From Iamia majanohamensis (lineage in GTDB: Bacteria; Actinomycetota; Acidimicrobiia; Acidimicrobiales; Iamiaceae): a stretch of DNA of 64,000 bases. How positions within the stretch are numbered: position 1 is the first letter of the stretch; each line of letters begins with the position of its first letter. The notes under the pieces are model-generated. The model saw nothing but the letters and a program-made list of their open reading frames with translations, did no database searches and had not been told where the DNA came from. Position numbers and translations under genes: made by a program. The stretch is taken from NCBI RefSeq assembly GCF_028532485.1, contig NZ_CP116942.1, positions 2,604,001 through 2,668,000 of the forward strand, written 5' to 3'. Shown piece after piece: positions 51,312-59,243 of this stretch.

Positions 51312-52649
51312 TCAGGAGGCGGGGACGTCCTGGGTGTCGGCGTCCACCTCGCGGCCGCCGCCGGCGTCGTGGCCCTCGCGCGCCCGGATGGCGGCCAGGA
51401 AGCGGTGGACCGCGCCGACCGCGGCGAAGGTGCGGTTGGAGTCGAAGATCTCGAAGGCGTGCTGGGCGCCGGGGAGCTCGGCGTAGACCACCGGCTCCTT
51501 GGAGGCGTCGCGCAGCATGGCCGCGAACGAGCGGGCCTGCTCGACCGGCACCAGGGTGTCGTTGGCCCCGTGGACGACCATGAACGGCGGGGCGTCGGGG
51601 CCGACCCAGCTCATCGGCGAGGCCTGGTCCCACACCTCGGGCGACTCCTCGATGCTGGTCTTGAGCACCCGCTTGCCGAGGAAGTCGTCCATGCCCTCGA
51701 GGCCGGTGCCGTCGCGGTTCGTCCAGTCGAACACGCCGTAGAACGGCACCGCGGCCACGACCGAGGTGTCGGCCTCCTCGAACCCGGGCTGGAAGGCGGG
51801 CTCGTTGGCGCTGAGGGCCGCCAGCGAGGAGAGGTGGCCGCCGGCCGACCCCCCGGTGATGGCCACGAAGTCGGGGTCGCCGCCGTGGTCGGCGATGTTC
51901 TCCTTGACCCAGGCCAGCGCCCGCTTCACGTCGACGATGTGGTCGGGCCAGGTGCTGCGGGGGCTCAGGCGGTAGTTGATGGCCACGCACACCCAGCCCC
52001 GCTCGGCCATGTGGGCCATGAGGGGGATGCCCTGCTGGTCCTTGTTCCCGATGACCCACGCCCCGCCGTGGACCTGGAGCAGCACCGGCGCCCGGCCGTC
52101 GGCAGGCAGGTCCTCGCGGGCCCAGATGTCGAGCTGGTTGCGCCGGCCGAACTCGCCGTAGGAGACGTTGCGCTCCCGCCGCCACACCTTGGCGTGGGCC
52201 ATCATCGGCCCGGTGACCAGCCGCCGGCGGACGACGGCGGGGTCGGTGGCGGGCATCGGGTCGCGGCCGTGGTCCAGCTCGTCGCCCAGCCCGTCCTCGA
52301 GCGCCCGGGCGAAGACGGCGGGGGCCTCGGTCGACTGCGACCAGATGCGGGCCAGGGCGGCCCAGGAGCCGAGGCTCAGCCCCAGCCCCACCAGCCCCGA
52401 CGGGGTGCGCAGGGCACCCTTGCGGGCGTGGGCCAGGGTGGCGGCGACCTGCCAGCCGATGGCGTGCAACGGCATCTCCGAGGTGAGCCACCCGGGGAAG
52501 AAGCACGCCACCGCGCCCCGCCCGGTGCGGGTGAGGGGCTGGCGGGCGTTGGCCGTGTTGGCGGCGCCGAGGGCGGCGCCGAGCAGGAGGCGGCGCCCGG
52601 CCCGGCGGGACCGGCGGCGCGACGCGGCAGAGCGGGAGGAGCGGGCCAT
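51312..52649 (-). CDS. Alpha/beta hydrolase (HSL-type esterase)
   Basis: 445 residues. The oxyanion motif HGGAW and nucleophile elbow GGSAGG mark the hormone-sensitive-lipase branch; the Asp is in HGANDTLVP and the His in GAQHAFEIF. A long N-terminal part (1-180) contains a basic start and hydrophobic stretches that could anchor it to the membrane. It resembles mycobacterial Lip esterases. The ester substrate is unknown. Confidence 0.88.
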   Translation of the reverse strand: MARSSRSAASRRRSRRAGRRLLLGAALGAANTANARQPLTRTGRGAVACFFPGWLTSEMPLHAIGWQVAATLAHARKGALRTPSGLVGLGLSLGSWAALARIWSQSTEAPAVFARALEDGLGDELDHGRDPMPATDPAVVRRRLVTGPMMAHAKVWRRERNVSYGEFGRRNQLDIWAREDLPADGRAPVLLQVHGGAWVIGNKDQQGIPLMAHMAERGWVCVAINYRLSPRSTWPDHIVDVKRALAWVKENIADHGGDPDFVAITGGSAGGHLSSLAALSANEPAFQPGFEEADTSVVAAVPFYGVFDWTNRDGTGLEGMDDFLGKRVLKTSIEESPEVWDQASPMSWVGPDAPPFMVVHGANDTLVPVEQARSFAAMLRDASKEPVVYAELPGAQHAFEIFDSNRTFAAVGAVHRFLAAIRAREGHDAGGGREVDADTQDVPAS

Positions 52650-52702
52650 GGGGGCCCATCTTGCCCGACGGGTGGGGACCCGCCGGTGCCCGGAGCCTGC
52701 GC

Positions 52703-52993
52703 CTAGGGCGCCTCGACCTCGTCGGGGTCGTCCTCGGGCCGGAGGCCGGCGGTGAGGGCCAGCACCTCGGCGGCCAGCTCGGCCGCCTTGTCCACGGCGA
52801 CGGCGAGGTTCTGCTCGGCCTTCACGCCCTGGCCCTTGAGCGGGGGCGACCCCAGCGAGCGGATGACCGCGGTGGCGTCGCTGGCCCGGCGGATGGGGTC
52901 GGGCGGGTCGAGGGGGGCGACGGGGCGCCAGAGGTCGACCGCCTTGGGCTTCTTGCCCCGGCGACGACGGCCCTGGCTGCGACCGGAGCTCAT
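52703..52993 (-). CDS. Small basic protein coupled to the SNF2 helicase
   Basis: 96 residues. A basic N-terminus (SSGRSQGRRRRGKKPKAVDLWRP) precedes helical, Ala-rich sequence (AVAVDKAAELAAEVLALTAGL) and an acidic end. The ATG overlaps the helicase stop (ATGA), so the two are translated together. No family is recognised; a helicase partner or DNA-binding accessory is a fair guess. Confidence 0.68.
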   Translation of the reverse strand: MSSGRSQGRRRRGKKPKAVDLWRPVAPLDPPDPIRRASDATAVIRSLGSPPLKGQGVKAEQNLAVAVDKAAELAAEVLALTAGLRPEDDPDEVEAP

Positions 52994-55900
52994 GTCACGA
53001 CCTCCTCGGTGAGCACGGCGTCGGTGTTGAGGCCCAGGGCCACCTGCAGCTGGCCGGCGTCGAGGTCCGACAGCGAGCTGGACTTGGGCAGGACCATGTC
53101 GGCGATGTGGCGCTTGCCCGCCACGACCTCCTCGACCCGCTCGTCGACCGTGCCGGGGCAGACCAGGCGGTGCGACACCACGGTGCGCTCCTGGCCGATG
53201 CGCCACGCCCGGTCGCGGGCCTGGTCCTCGACCGCCGGGTTCCACCAGCGGTCGTAGAGCACGACGTGGCTGGCGGCGGTGAGGTTGAGCCCGGTGCCGC
53301 CCGCCTTGAGCGACAGGACGAGCACCCCGGGGCCCTCGCGCTCCTGGAACTGCTCGACGATCTTGTCGCGGGCGCCCCGGGCCAGGCCGCCGTGGTAGCA
53401 GGCCACCGGCGTGCCGGTGGTGTGGGTGAGGTGCTCGGCCAGGCGGACGCCCCAGGAGGCGAAGTGGGTGAAGACGAGGGCCTTCTCCCCGTAGGCGAAC
53501 ACGCCCTCGAGGATCTCCTCCAGGCGGGCCAGCTTGCCCGAGCGCCCCTCGAGCGGGCCGCCGGTGTCCTCGTAGTTCTCGGGGTGGTTGCAGATCTGCT
53601 TGAGGGCCGTGATGGCGGCGAGGATCTGGGCCTGCTCGGGGGTGGCGCCCGGCTCGGGCTCGGCCATGAGGCCGTCGAGCACGGCCTGGTAGAGGCCGAT
53701 CTGCTCGGGGGTCATGGCGCAGTGGTCGAGCTCGTCGATGCGGTCGGGCAGCTCGGCCGCCACCTCGGGCTCGGACTTGGTGCGGCGGAACACGAGGATG
53801 CCGTTGAGGGCCCGCAGCGCGGCCTCGCCCTCGCCCGACAGCTGGGCGATGAAGGTCGCCCGGGGCCCCACCAGGCCGGGGTTGGTGAAGTCGAGGATCG
53901 ACCAGAGGTCGCCCAGGCCGTTCTCGACCGGGGTGCCGGTGAGGGCGACGCGGGTGCGGGCGGGGATGCGCCGCAGCTGCTGGGCCGTCTCGTTGGTGTG
54001 GTTCTTGATGGCCTGGGCCTCGTCGAGCACCACCCGTCGCCACGTGAGCTGCTCGAGGGCGTCGACGTCGCGCACGGCGGTGCCGTAGGTGGTGATGACC
54101 ACGTCGACGCCGTCGAAGGCCTCGGCCAGGCGGTCCGCCGGGGCCCGGTTCTGGCCGTGGTGCACGACGACCCGGAGGTCGGGGGTGAAGCGGGCCGCCT
54201 CGTTGGCCCAGTTGCCGGCCACCGCGGGGGGGACGACCACCAGCGCGGGCCCGTCGCCCTGCGTCCGGCGCAGGTGGGCGAGGACGGTGGGGGTCTTGCC
54301 CAGGCCCATGTCGAGGGCCAGGCACCCGCCCAGCTCGGTGGCGTCGAGGTAGCCGAGCCAGGCCAGGGCCTCGGCCTGGTAGCTGCGGAGCTCGCCCTCG
54401 AACCCGGGGGGCGAGGTGACCGGCTCGGTGGAGACCTCGGCCGCCTTGGTCAGCAGGTCGGTGGCCCACCCCTCGCCTGCGACCTGGAGGCCGCCGGCCA
54501 GCGGCGTGCCCTCGAGGCCGACGGAGTGGCGGAGGATCTCGGCGCCGGTGAGCTGGGTGGTGTCGGCCCGCTCGGCCAGGGCGACGGCCGCCTCCTTGAG
54601 GTCGGCCCGGTCGAGCTCCACCCAGCGCCCGTGGGAGCGCACGAGCGGCCGGGCCTCGGCCGCCAGGCGGGCCACCTCGGCGGCGGTGAGCTCGACGTCG
54701 TCGAACAGGGCGGTCCAGCGGACGTTGCTCAGCTGGTGGGCACCGACCACCGAGTCGCCGGTGGGCTCGGTCCAGAGCTTCAGCCCGGCCGACGGCTTGC
54801 GGCGCGACAGCGGCGGCACCCGCACGTCGAAGCCGGCCGTCTCGAGGGTGCGACCGGTGACGGTCATGAGCTCCCACGCCTCGTCCTGGCTCAGGTACAC
54901 CTGGCCCCGGCGGAGGGCCCCGGCGCGGAGCAGGGCCGGGAAGACCCGCTCGAGGCGGGCCAGCTCGTCGCCCAGGGCCTTGGTGTCCTTGCCGTCGACG
55001 AGGGCGACCTCGACCGGCAGCAGCCCGCCCTCGGCGCCGACGCCGAGCACCGACAGGAACCAGGCGTCGCCCTTGTCGGGCGGGTCGAGCTGCACCACGA
55101 GGGTGGGCCGGTTGGCGTTGGTGACGGCCTTGGTCCAGCGCTGGAGGCGCTTGGACACCTCGGCCCCGGCCGACACGGGGGCGGTGAAGGTGGACCCGTC
55201 GAGCCGGGTGATCACGGCCTCGGCCACGTCGACCGCGTTGCGGGTGCTGGGCGGGGGTGCCTCCAGCTCGAGGAACCGGGCCGCCTGGGAGACGATGGCG
55301 TCGACCGCGGCGGCCAGGACGTTGCGGGTGACGGTCTTGGCCTCGGCGTTGCCCAGGGCCACCACCGGCCCGGGCATGGCCTGGGCCAGGGCCTCGACCT
55401 CGGCCTCGTCGACCAGCGCCGGGACCCAGCGCACGTTGAGCTCCATGGTGGAGCCCTCGGTGCGGCCCTCGCTGCGGAGGTTGGGCACGATGCGGCCCTG
55501 GGCGACCAGGCGCACGGCCGCCACCGCGACGCGGCCCAGCCAGGTGACGCTGAGGCCCAGCCCCTCGCCCCCGAGGCCGCCGCCGACGGCGACCATCCAG
55601 CCCAGCGAGTCGGCCAGCGGGATGGACACGGCCTCGGCGTGCACGCCGCCGGGGAGCCGCACGCCGGGATGCACGGCCCAGCCGTTGGCCGGGGCGCCGG
55701 TGGCCTGGATGCGGTCGGAGAGCTCGGCGTTGCCGGCCGGCGGCATGCCCGGCCCACCGGCCCAGAGCACCACGTCGCCGTTGGACCACGAGGCCTGGAG
55801 CCGGACCTCGCCGGGCGGGTCGGCCACCAGGCCGGCGGCGACCGAGGTCTCGACCCGGGTCATGAGGTCGAGGGTCGACTCCAGCAGGGCCAGGTCGGAC

Positions 55901-56106
55901 TCGAAGTCGGCCACCACCAGGGTGCGCTCGTGGCCCTTCAGCGTGCGGGCCCGCTCCAGGGCGTCGTCGGTGTCGTCGATGAGGCGCTCGACGAGGCGGC
56001 GGTGCTCGCCGGGCGCGGCCTCCAGCAGGGCCTGCTGCTCTTCGCTTGCTCGACCCTCGACGGCGGCCCAGACGGCAGCCTCGAAGGCGGGTGTGACGTC
56101 GTGCAT
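52990..56106 (-). CDS. SNF2-family DEAD/DEAH-box helicase
   Basis: 1038 residues. The first 480 residues are a helical/beta extension with family-specific sequence. The motor follows: motif I LALDMGLGKTPTVLAHL, Ia VVVPPAVAGNWANEAARF, motif II LDEAQAIKN, motif III LTGTPVENGLGDLWSILDF, then motif IV-VI residues in VFTHFASWG, LSLKAGGTGLNLT and RAWRIGQ. It is an ATP-driven DNA translocase of the bacterial SNF2 (HelZ-like) group, probably in repair or transcription restart. No SWIM, nuclease or methylase partner gene is adjacent, only the small overlapping gene downstream. Confidence 0.92.
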   Translation of the reverse strand: MHDVTPAFEAAVWAAVEGRASEEQQALLEAAPGEHRRLVERLIDDTDDALERARTLKGHERTLVVADFESDLALLESTLDLMTRVETSVAAGLVADPPGEVRLQASWSNGDVVLWAGGPGMPPAGNAELSDRIQATGAPANGWAVHPGVRLPGGVHAEAVSIPLADSLGWMVAVGGGLGGEGLGLSVTWLGRVAVAAVRLVAQGRIVPNLRSEGRTEGSTMELNVRWVPALVDEAEVEALAQAMPGPVVALGNAEAKTVTRNVLAAAVDAIVSQAARFLELEAPPPSTRNAVDVAEAVITRLDGSTFTAPVSAGAEVSKRLQRWTKAVTNANRPTLVVQLDPPDKGDAWFLSVLGVGAEGGLLPVEVALVDGKDTKALGDELARLERVFPALLRAGALRRGQVYLSQDEAWELMTVTGRTLETAGFDVRVPPLSRRKPSAGLKLWTEPTGDSVVGAHQLSNVRWTALFDDVELTAAEVARLAAEARPLVRSHGRWVELDRADLKEAAVALAERADTTQLTGAEILRHSVGLEGTPLAGGLQVAGEGWATDLLTKAAEVSTEPVTSPPGFEGELRSYQAEALAWLGYLDATELGGCLALDMGLGKTPTVLAHLRRTQGDGPALVVVPPAVAGNWANEAARFTPDLRVVVHHGQNRAPADRLAEAFDGVDVVITTYGTAVRDVDALEQLTWRRVVLDEAQAIKNHTNETAQQLRRIPARTRVALTGTPVENGLGDLWSILDFTNPGLVGPRATFIAQLSGEGEAALRALNGILVFRRTKSEPEVAAELPDRIDELDHCAMTPEQIGLYQAVLDGLMAEPEPGATPEQAQILAAITALKQICNHPENYEDTGGPLEGRSGKLARLEEILEGVFAYGEKALVFTHFASWGVRLAEHLTHTTGTPVACYHGGLARGARDKIVEQFQEREGPGVLVLSLKAGGTGLNLTAASHVVLYDRWWNPAVEDQARDRAWRIGQERTVVSHRLVCPGTVDERVEEVVAGKRHIADMVLPKSSSLSDLDAGQLQVALGLNTDAVLTEEVVT

Positions 56107-56310
56107 TGAGGTGCGGCGCTCCTTGCGCCGGCCCCAGCCCCGGTGCGGGGGCGAGGGCGACGATGTGACCCGGGGTCTGGGCGGCTCCGACCTCGTGCCG
56201 CTCCACCACCTCGTGAGGTGGGACGCCGGATGCCGACACCCTACCCCACACCCCTGGTCAGCGGGGATGACCGCCGGGTGTGACTCCTGTCATGGGTGGA
56301 CGGGGCCCGG

Positions 56311-57006
56311 TCAGCGCATCCGGGTGGTCTGGTCGGCGAAGGGGGCGGTGAGGGCGGTCACCGGCACCGACCGGAGCGTGCGCTTGAGCTCGGAGAACCC
56401 GGGCCAGCGGGCGAGGGTGACCATGGCGTCCCACGCGGCACCGGCCTCCTCGGCCGTCGGGGGCTCCTCGGAGATCACCGGTCCGAAGAACGACGGGCCG
56501 TCGGGCGGGTCGAGGGTGATGATGGGCGTGCCCACGTCGCCGCCCACCCGCCCGGTGGCCTCCTCGGTCTCGGCCCGGATGGCCTCGTCCCACGCCTCGC
56601 TCGTGGCTGCCTCGGCGTGGGTGGGGTCGAGCCCCAGGCCCTCGAGCACGGAGGGGAGGTCGAGGTCGCGCAGCTGGTGGTCGGCCATGTCCCGGCCGCT
56701 CTCCATGCGCGGCGCCGGCGTCTCCCACAGGAGCCCGCCCAGGGCCTCGTAGAGGGGGCCCACCGCCTCGGCGCCGTGGTCGTCGCGGACGGCGGCGGCC
56801 ACGCGCAGCAGCTCGGTGCCCCGGGCGTGGACGGCCGGGTAGAACGGCGGTCGGTCGTCGTAGCCGATCGGCTCGTTGAGGAACCGCAGCGAGATGAGGC
56901 GCCACCCGACGGTGAGGTCGCGCACCTCCTGCACCTGTCGGACCCAGCGGCTGGTCACCCAGCAGAAGGGGCACACCGGGTCCCAGAACAGCTCCACGTC
57001 GGCCAC
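56311..57006 (-). CDS. Thioredoxin-fold oxidoreductase, Rv2466c-like (mycothiol-dependent)
   Basis: 231 residues. The active site is DPVCPFCWVTSRW (C12, C15), followed by a DsbA-like helical insert and the cis-Pro loop VGTPIITLD. The sequence and the ending FFGPVISEEPPTAEEAGAAWDAMVTLARWPGFSELKRT match the mycobacterial Rv2466c nitroreductase family as I remember it, which is reduced by mycothiol in oxidative stress. GTG follows a TACCGT -10 by seven bases. It is divergent from the heliorhodopsin gene, with 70 bases between starts. Confidence 0.87.
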   Translation of the reverse strand: MADVELFWDPVCPFCWVTSRWVRQVQEVRDLTVGWRLISLRFLNEPIGYDDRPPFYPAVHARGTELLRVAAAVRDDHGAEAVGPLYEALGGLLWETPAPRMESGRDMADHQLRDLDLPSVLEGLGLDPTHAEAATSEAWDEAIRAETEEATGRVGGDVGTPIITLDPPDGPSFFGPVISEEPPTAEEAGAAWDAMVTLARWPGFSELKRTLRSVPVTALTAPFADQTTRMR

Positions 57007-57013
57007 GCCGCCG

Positions 57014-57019
57014 ACGGTA
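57014..57019 (-). promoter_or_regulatory. Leaderless -10 of the Rv2466c-like gene
   Basis: TACCGT on the minus strand, seven bases before the GTG at 57006. Confidence 0.52.
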
Positions 57020-57076
57020 CCGGGGCCCGGGAAGCGCCGCCTGCGTGGCCACCCGTCCGCGGGGTAGCCCGCCGGG

Positions 57077-57871
57077 GTGACCTCCTCGCCGCCCACGCCC
57101 CCCTCGACGGCCACACCCGAGCACCCCACCGCGCGGCCCCGCCTGCGTCGCTTCAACGCGCTCATGGCCGTGCTCCACGCCGCCCAGGCCACCGCCATGC
57201 TCGTGCTCGCCAACGACTTCGCGCTGCCGGTGATCACCACCTTCCTCACCGGTCCGCCCGGCGGCGACGTCACCCCCGAGCGGGTGACCGAGCAGCTGGA
57301 GATCCCCCTCGGGCCGGCCGTCGCCTGCTTCCTCGCCATCTCCGCCCTCTTCCACCTCCTCGTCGTCCTCCCCCGTGTCCACACCACCTACCTGCGGGAG
57401 ATCGACGCCGGCCGCAACCGGTTCCGGTGGGTCGAGTACGCCTTCTCGGCCTCGCTGATGATCGTCCTCATCGCCCAGATCACCGGCATCTCCGACGTCG
57501 CCGCCCTCATCGCCCTGTTCGGCGTGAACGCGTCGATGATCCTCTTCGGCTGGGTGATGGAGGTGGCCAACCCGCCCGGCCGGCCGGTGTGGTGGACCCC
57601 GTTCTGGTTCGGCTGCATCGCCGGGGCCGTCCCGTGGGTGGCCATCGCCATCTACCTGGTGGGCCCGACCGAGACCCCCGGCTTCGTCTACGGGATCTTC
57701 GTGTCGCTGTTCGTCCTCTTCAACTGCTTCGCCGTCAACCAGGTGCTCCAGTACAAGGGCGTGGGCCCGTGGCGCACCTACGCCTTCGGCGAGACCGTGT
57801 ACGTCTGGCTCAGCCTCGTCGCCAAGAGCGCCCTCGCCTGGCAGGTCTTCGTCAACGTCCTCGTGGACTGA
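57077..57871 (+). CDS. heR: Heliorhodopsin
   Basis: 264 residues with seven hydrophobic helices and heliorhodopsin motifs. TM1 holds AVLHAAQATAM (H34), TM2 FLAISALFHLLVV (H93), TM3 RWVEYAFSASLMI with the counterion Glu (E120), then GVNASMILFGWVMEVAN. TM6/7 read LFNCFAVNQVLQYKGVG and YVWLSLVAKSALAWQVF, with the retinal Schiff-base Lys at K250. Unlike ordinary rhodopsins these place the N-terminus inside and move no known ion; roles in light sensing or enzyme control are proposed. The N-terminus is Pro/Thr-rich and soluble. No carotenoid oxygenase or retinal gene is in the window. The start is GTG. Confidence 0.94.
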   Translation: MTSSPPTPPSTATPEHPTARPRLRRFNALMAVLHAAQATAMLVLANDFALPVITTFLTGPPGGDVTPERVTEQLEIPLGPAVACFLAISALFHLLVVLPRVHTTYLREIDAGRNRFRWVEYAFSASLMIVLIAQITGISDVAALIALFGVNASMILFGWVMEVANPPGRPVWWTPFWFGCIAGAVPWVAIAIYLVGPTETPGFVYGIFVSLFVLFNCFAVNQVLQYKGVGPWRTYAFGETVYVWLSLVAKSALAWQVFVNVLVD

Positions 57872-57921
57872 CGGCATCGTGGCCGGGCGCGCCTGGGCCT
57901 CGGCCGACCCGTGGCCTCGGG

Positions 57922-58317
57922 TCAGGACACGGCGCGCATCAGGCACAGCTCGTTGCCCTCGGGATCGCCGAGCACGATGAACCGGTCGTCGGGCTGTGCC
58001 TCCTGGCGGGTCGCGCCGAGGGCCTCGAGGCGGTCCGCCTCGGCATCGGCGTCGTCGGCGACCAGGTCGAGGTGCACCCGGTTCTTGACCACCTTCGCCT
58101 CGGGCACCCGCTGGAAGAAGATCCGTGGTGCGCCCACCGGCCCCACGACCAGCACCGTGGGATCGTCCTCGGGGTCCTCGACACCCAGGTCCCGCAGGCG
58201 CTCCAGCTCCGCCTCGTCGTACGGGGCCACCGCGTAGCCCTCCAGGGCCTCGGCCCAGAACCGGGCGAGGGATGCGGGGTGCCGGCAGTCGAAGGTCACG
58301 TCGCGCAGGTGGGCCAC
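57922..58317 (-). CDS. VOC/glyoxalase-like domain protein
   Basis: 131 residues: one VOC-type protein with repeated beta-alpha-beta units (VTFDCRHPASLARFWAEALEGY; RVHLDLVADDADAEADRLEALGA; FIVLGDPEGNELCLM). Metal ligands are not certain; H78 in RVHLDL and the terminal Glu in GNELC are candidates. It belongs to the glyoxalase-like group with unknown substrate. It is convergent with the heliorhodopsin gene. Confidence 0.82.
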   Translation of the reverse strand: MAHLRDVTFDCRHPASLARFWAEALEGYAVAPYDEAELERLRDLGVEDPEDDPTVLVVGPVGAPRIFFQRVPEAKVVKNRVHLDLVADDADAEADRLEALGATRQEAQPDDRFIVLGDPEGNELCLMRAVS

Positions 58318-58398
58318 CGCTCCAGTCTGCGTGACCCGTTCCGTCCTGGCGGAGGTCGGGCCGGTTTCTGGGGCCTTTCTCCCCTCTGACCTGGGGCT

Positions 58399-58426
58399 TT
58401 GCCTCTCCGGGAGCCCTCGCTACGGT
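58399..58426 (+). promoter_or_regulatory. Promoter of the SDR gene at 58433
   Basis: -35 TTGCCT (58399-58404), a 16-base spacer and -10 TACGGT (58421-58426), six bases before the ATG; leaderless type. Confidence 0.55.
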
Positions 58427-58432
58427 GCCGTC

Positions 58433-59203
58433 ATGACGACCTCGGGACGCCTCGACGGGACGGTGGCGCTGGTGACCGGCGCCAGCAGCGGGATCGGTGC
58501 GGCGACCGCCCGGGCCCTCGCCGCCGAGGGGGCGCTGGTGGTCGCGGCCGCCCGCCGGAAGGACCGCCTCGACGAGGTCGTGGAGGACATCGTCGACGCC
58601 GGCGGGCGGGCCACGGTGTGCGAGCTCGACGTCACCGACCAGACCGCGGCGGCCGCGGCGGTGGACGGGGTGGTGGCCGAGCACGGCCGGCTCGACGTGG
58701 TGGTCAACAACGCCGGGATGATGCTGAACGGCCCCGTCGAGGACGCCCCCCTCGACGAGTGGGAGAGGATGGTCGACATCAACGTCAAGGGCCTGCTGTA
58801 CGTCGCCCACGCCGCCCTCCCCCACCTGCTCGTGGCGGCCGAGGCCGAGCCCCGCCGGGTGGCGGACATGGTCAACATCTCCTCGGTGGCCGGCCGGGTC
58901 CCCCGGCTCGGCGCCGGCGTCTACAACCTCACCAAGCACGGTGTCGGCGCCTTCAGCGAGAGCCTCCGCCAGGAGGTGACCGAGCGCCACGTGCGGGTGT
59001 CGCTGGTGGAGCCGGGCGCCGTGGCCACCGAGCTGCTCGACCACCAACGGCCCGACGTGCGCGAGGCCTACCAGAACCGCTTCCGGGGCAAGGACCTGCT
59101 GCAGGCCACCGACGTCGCCGACGCCATCGCCTACCTGGTCACCCGACCCCGCCACGTGGCCATCAACGAGGTGCTCGTCCGCCCCACCCAGCAGCAGGCC
59201 TGA
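58433..59203 (+). CDS. Short-chain dehydrogenase/reductase
   Basis: 256 residues. TGASSGIG, NNAG, NISSVAG and YNLTKHG (catalytic Tyr and Lys) are all present. The Arg pair after the first strand (AARRKDR) suggests NADP use. The C-terminal VAINEVLVRPTQQQA matches the YdfG/serine dehydrogenase-like group and resembles the SDR at 50402. The substrate is unknown. ATG is chosen from the leaderless promoter. Confidence 0.9.
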   Translation: MTTSGRLDGTVALVTGASSGIGAATARALAAEGALVVAAARRKDRLDEVVEDIVDAGGRATVCELDVTDQTAAAAAVDGVVAEHGRLDVVVNNAGMMLNGPVEDAPLDEWERMVDINVKGLLYVAHAALPHLLVAAEAEPRRVADMVNISSVAGRVPRLGAGVYNLTKHGVGAFSESLRQEVTERHVRVSLVEPGAVATELLDHQRPDVREAYQNRFRGKDLLQATDVADAIAYLVTRPRHVAINEVLVRPTQQQA

Positions 59204-59230
59204 CCCGGTCCGGCTGTCACACCCCCTTCG

Positions 59231-59236
59231 TACTGT
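59231..59236 (+). promoter_or_regulatory. Leaderless -10 of the second DUF222/HNH gene
   Basis: TACTGT, seven bases before the ATG at 59244. Confidence 0.55.
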
Positions 59237-59243
59237 TGGGGTC

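Noticed and set aside
52703-56106. SNF2 helicase as part of DISARM, BREX or a similar defence island
   Set aside because: No methylase, phospholipase D, PglZ or other signature gene lies nearby; surrounding genes are metabolic.
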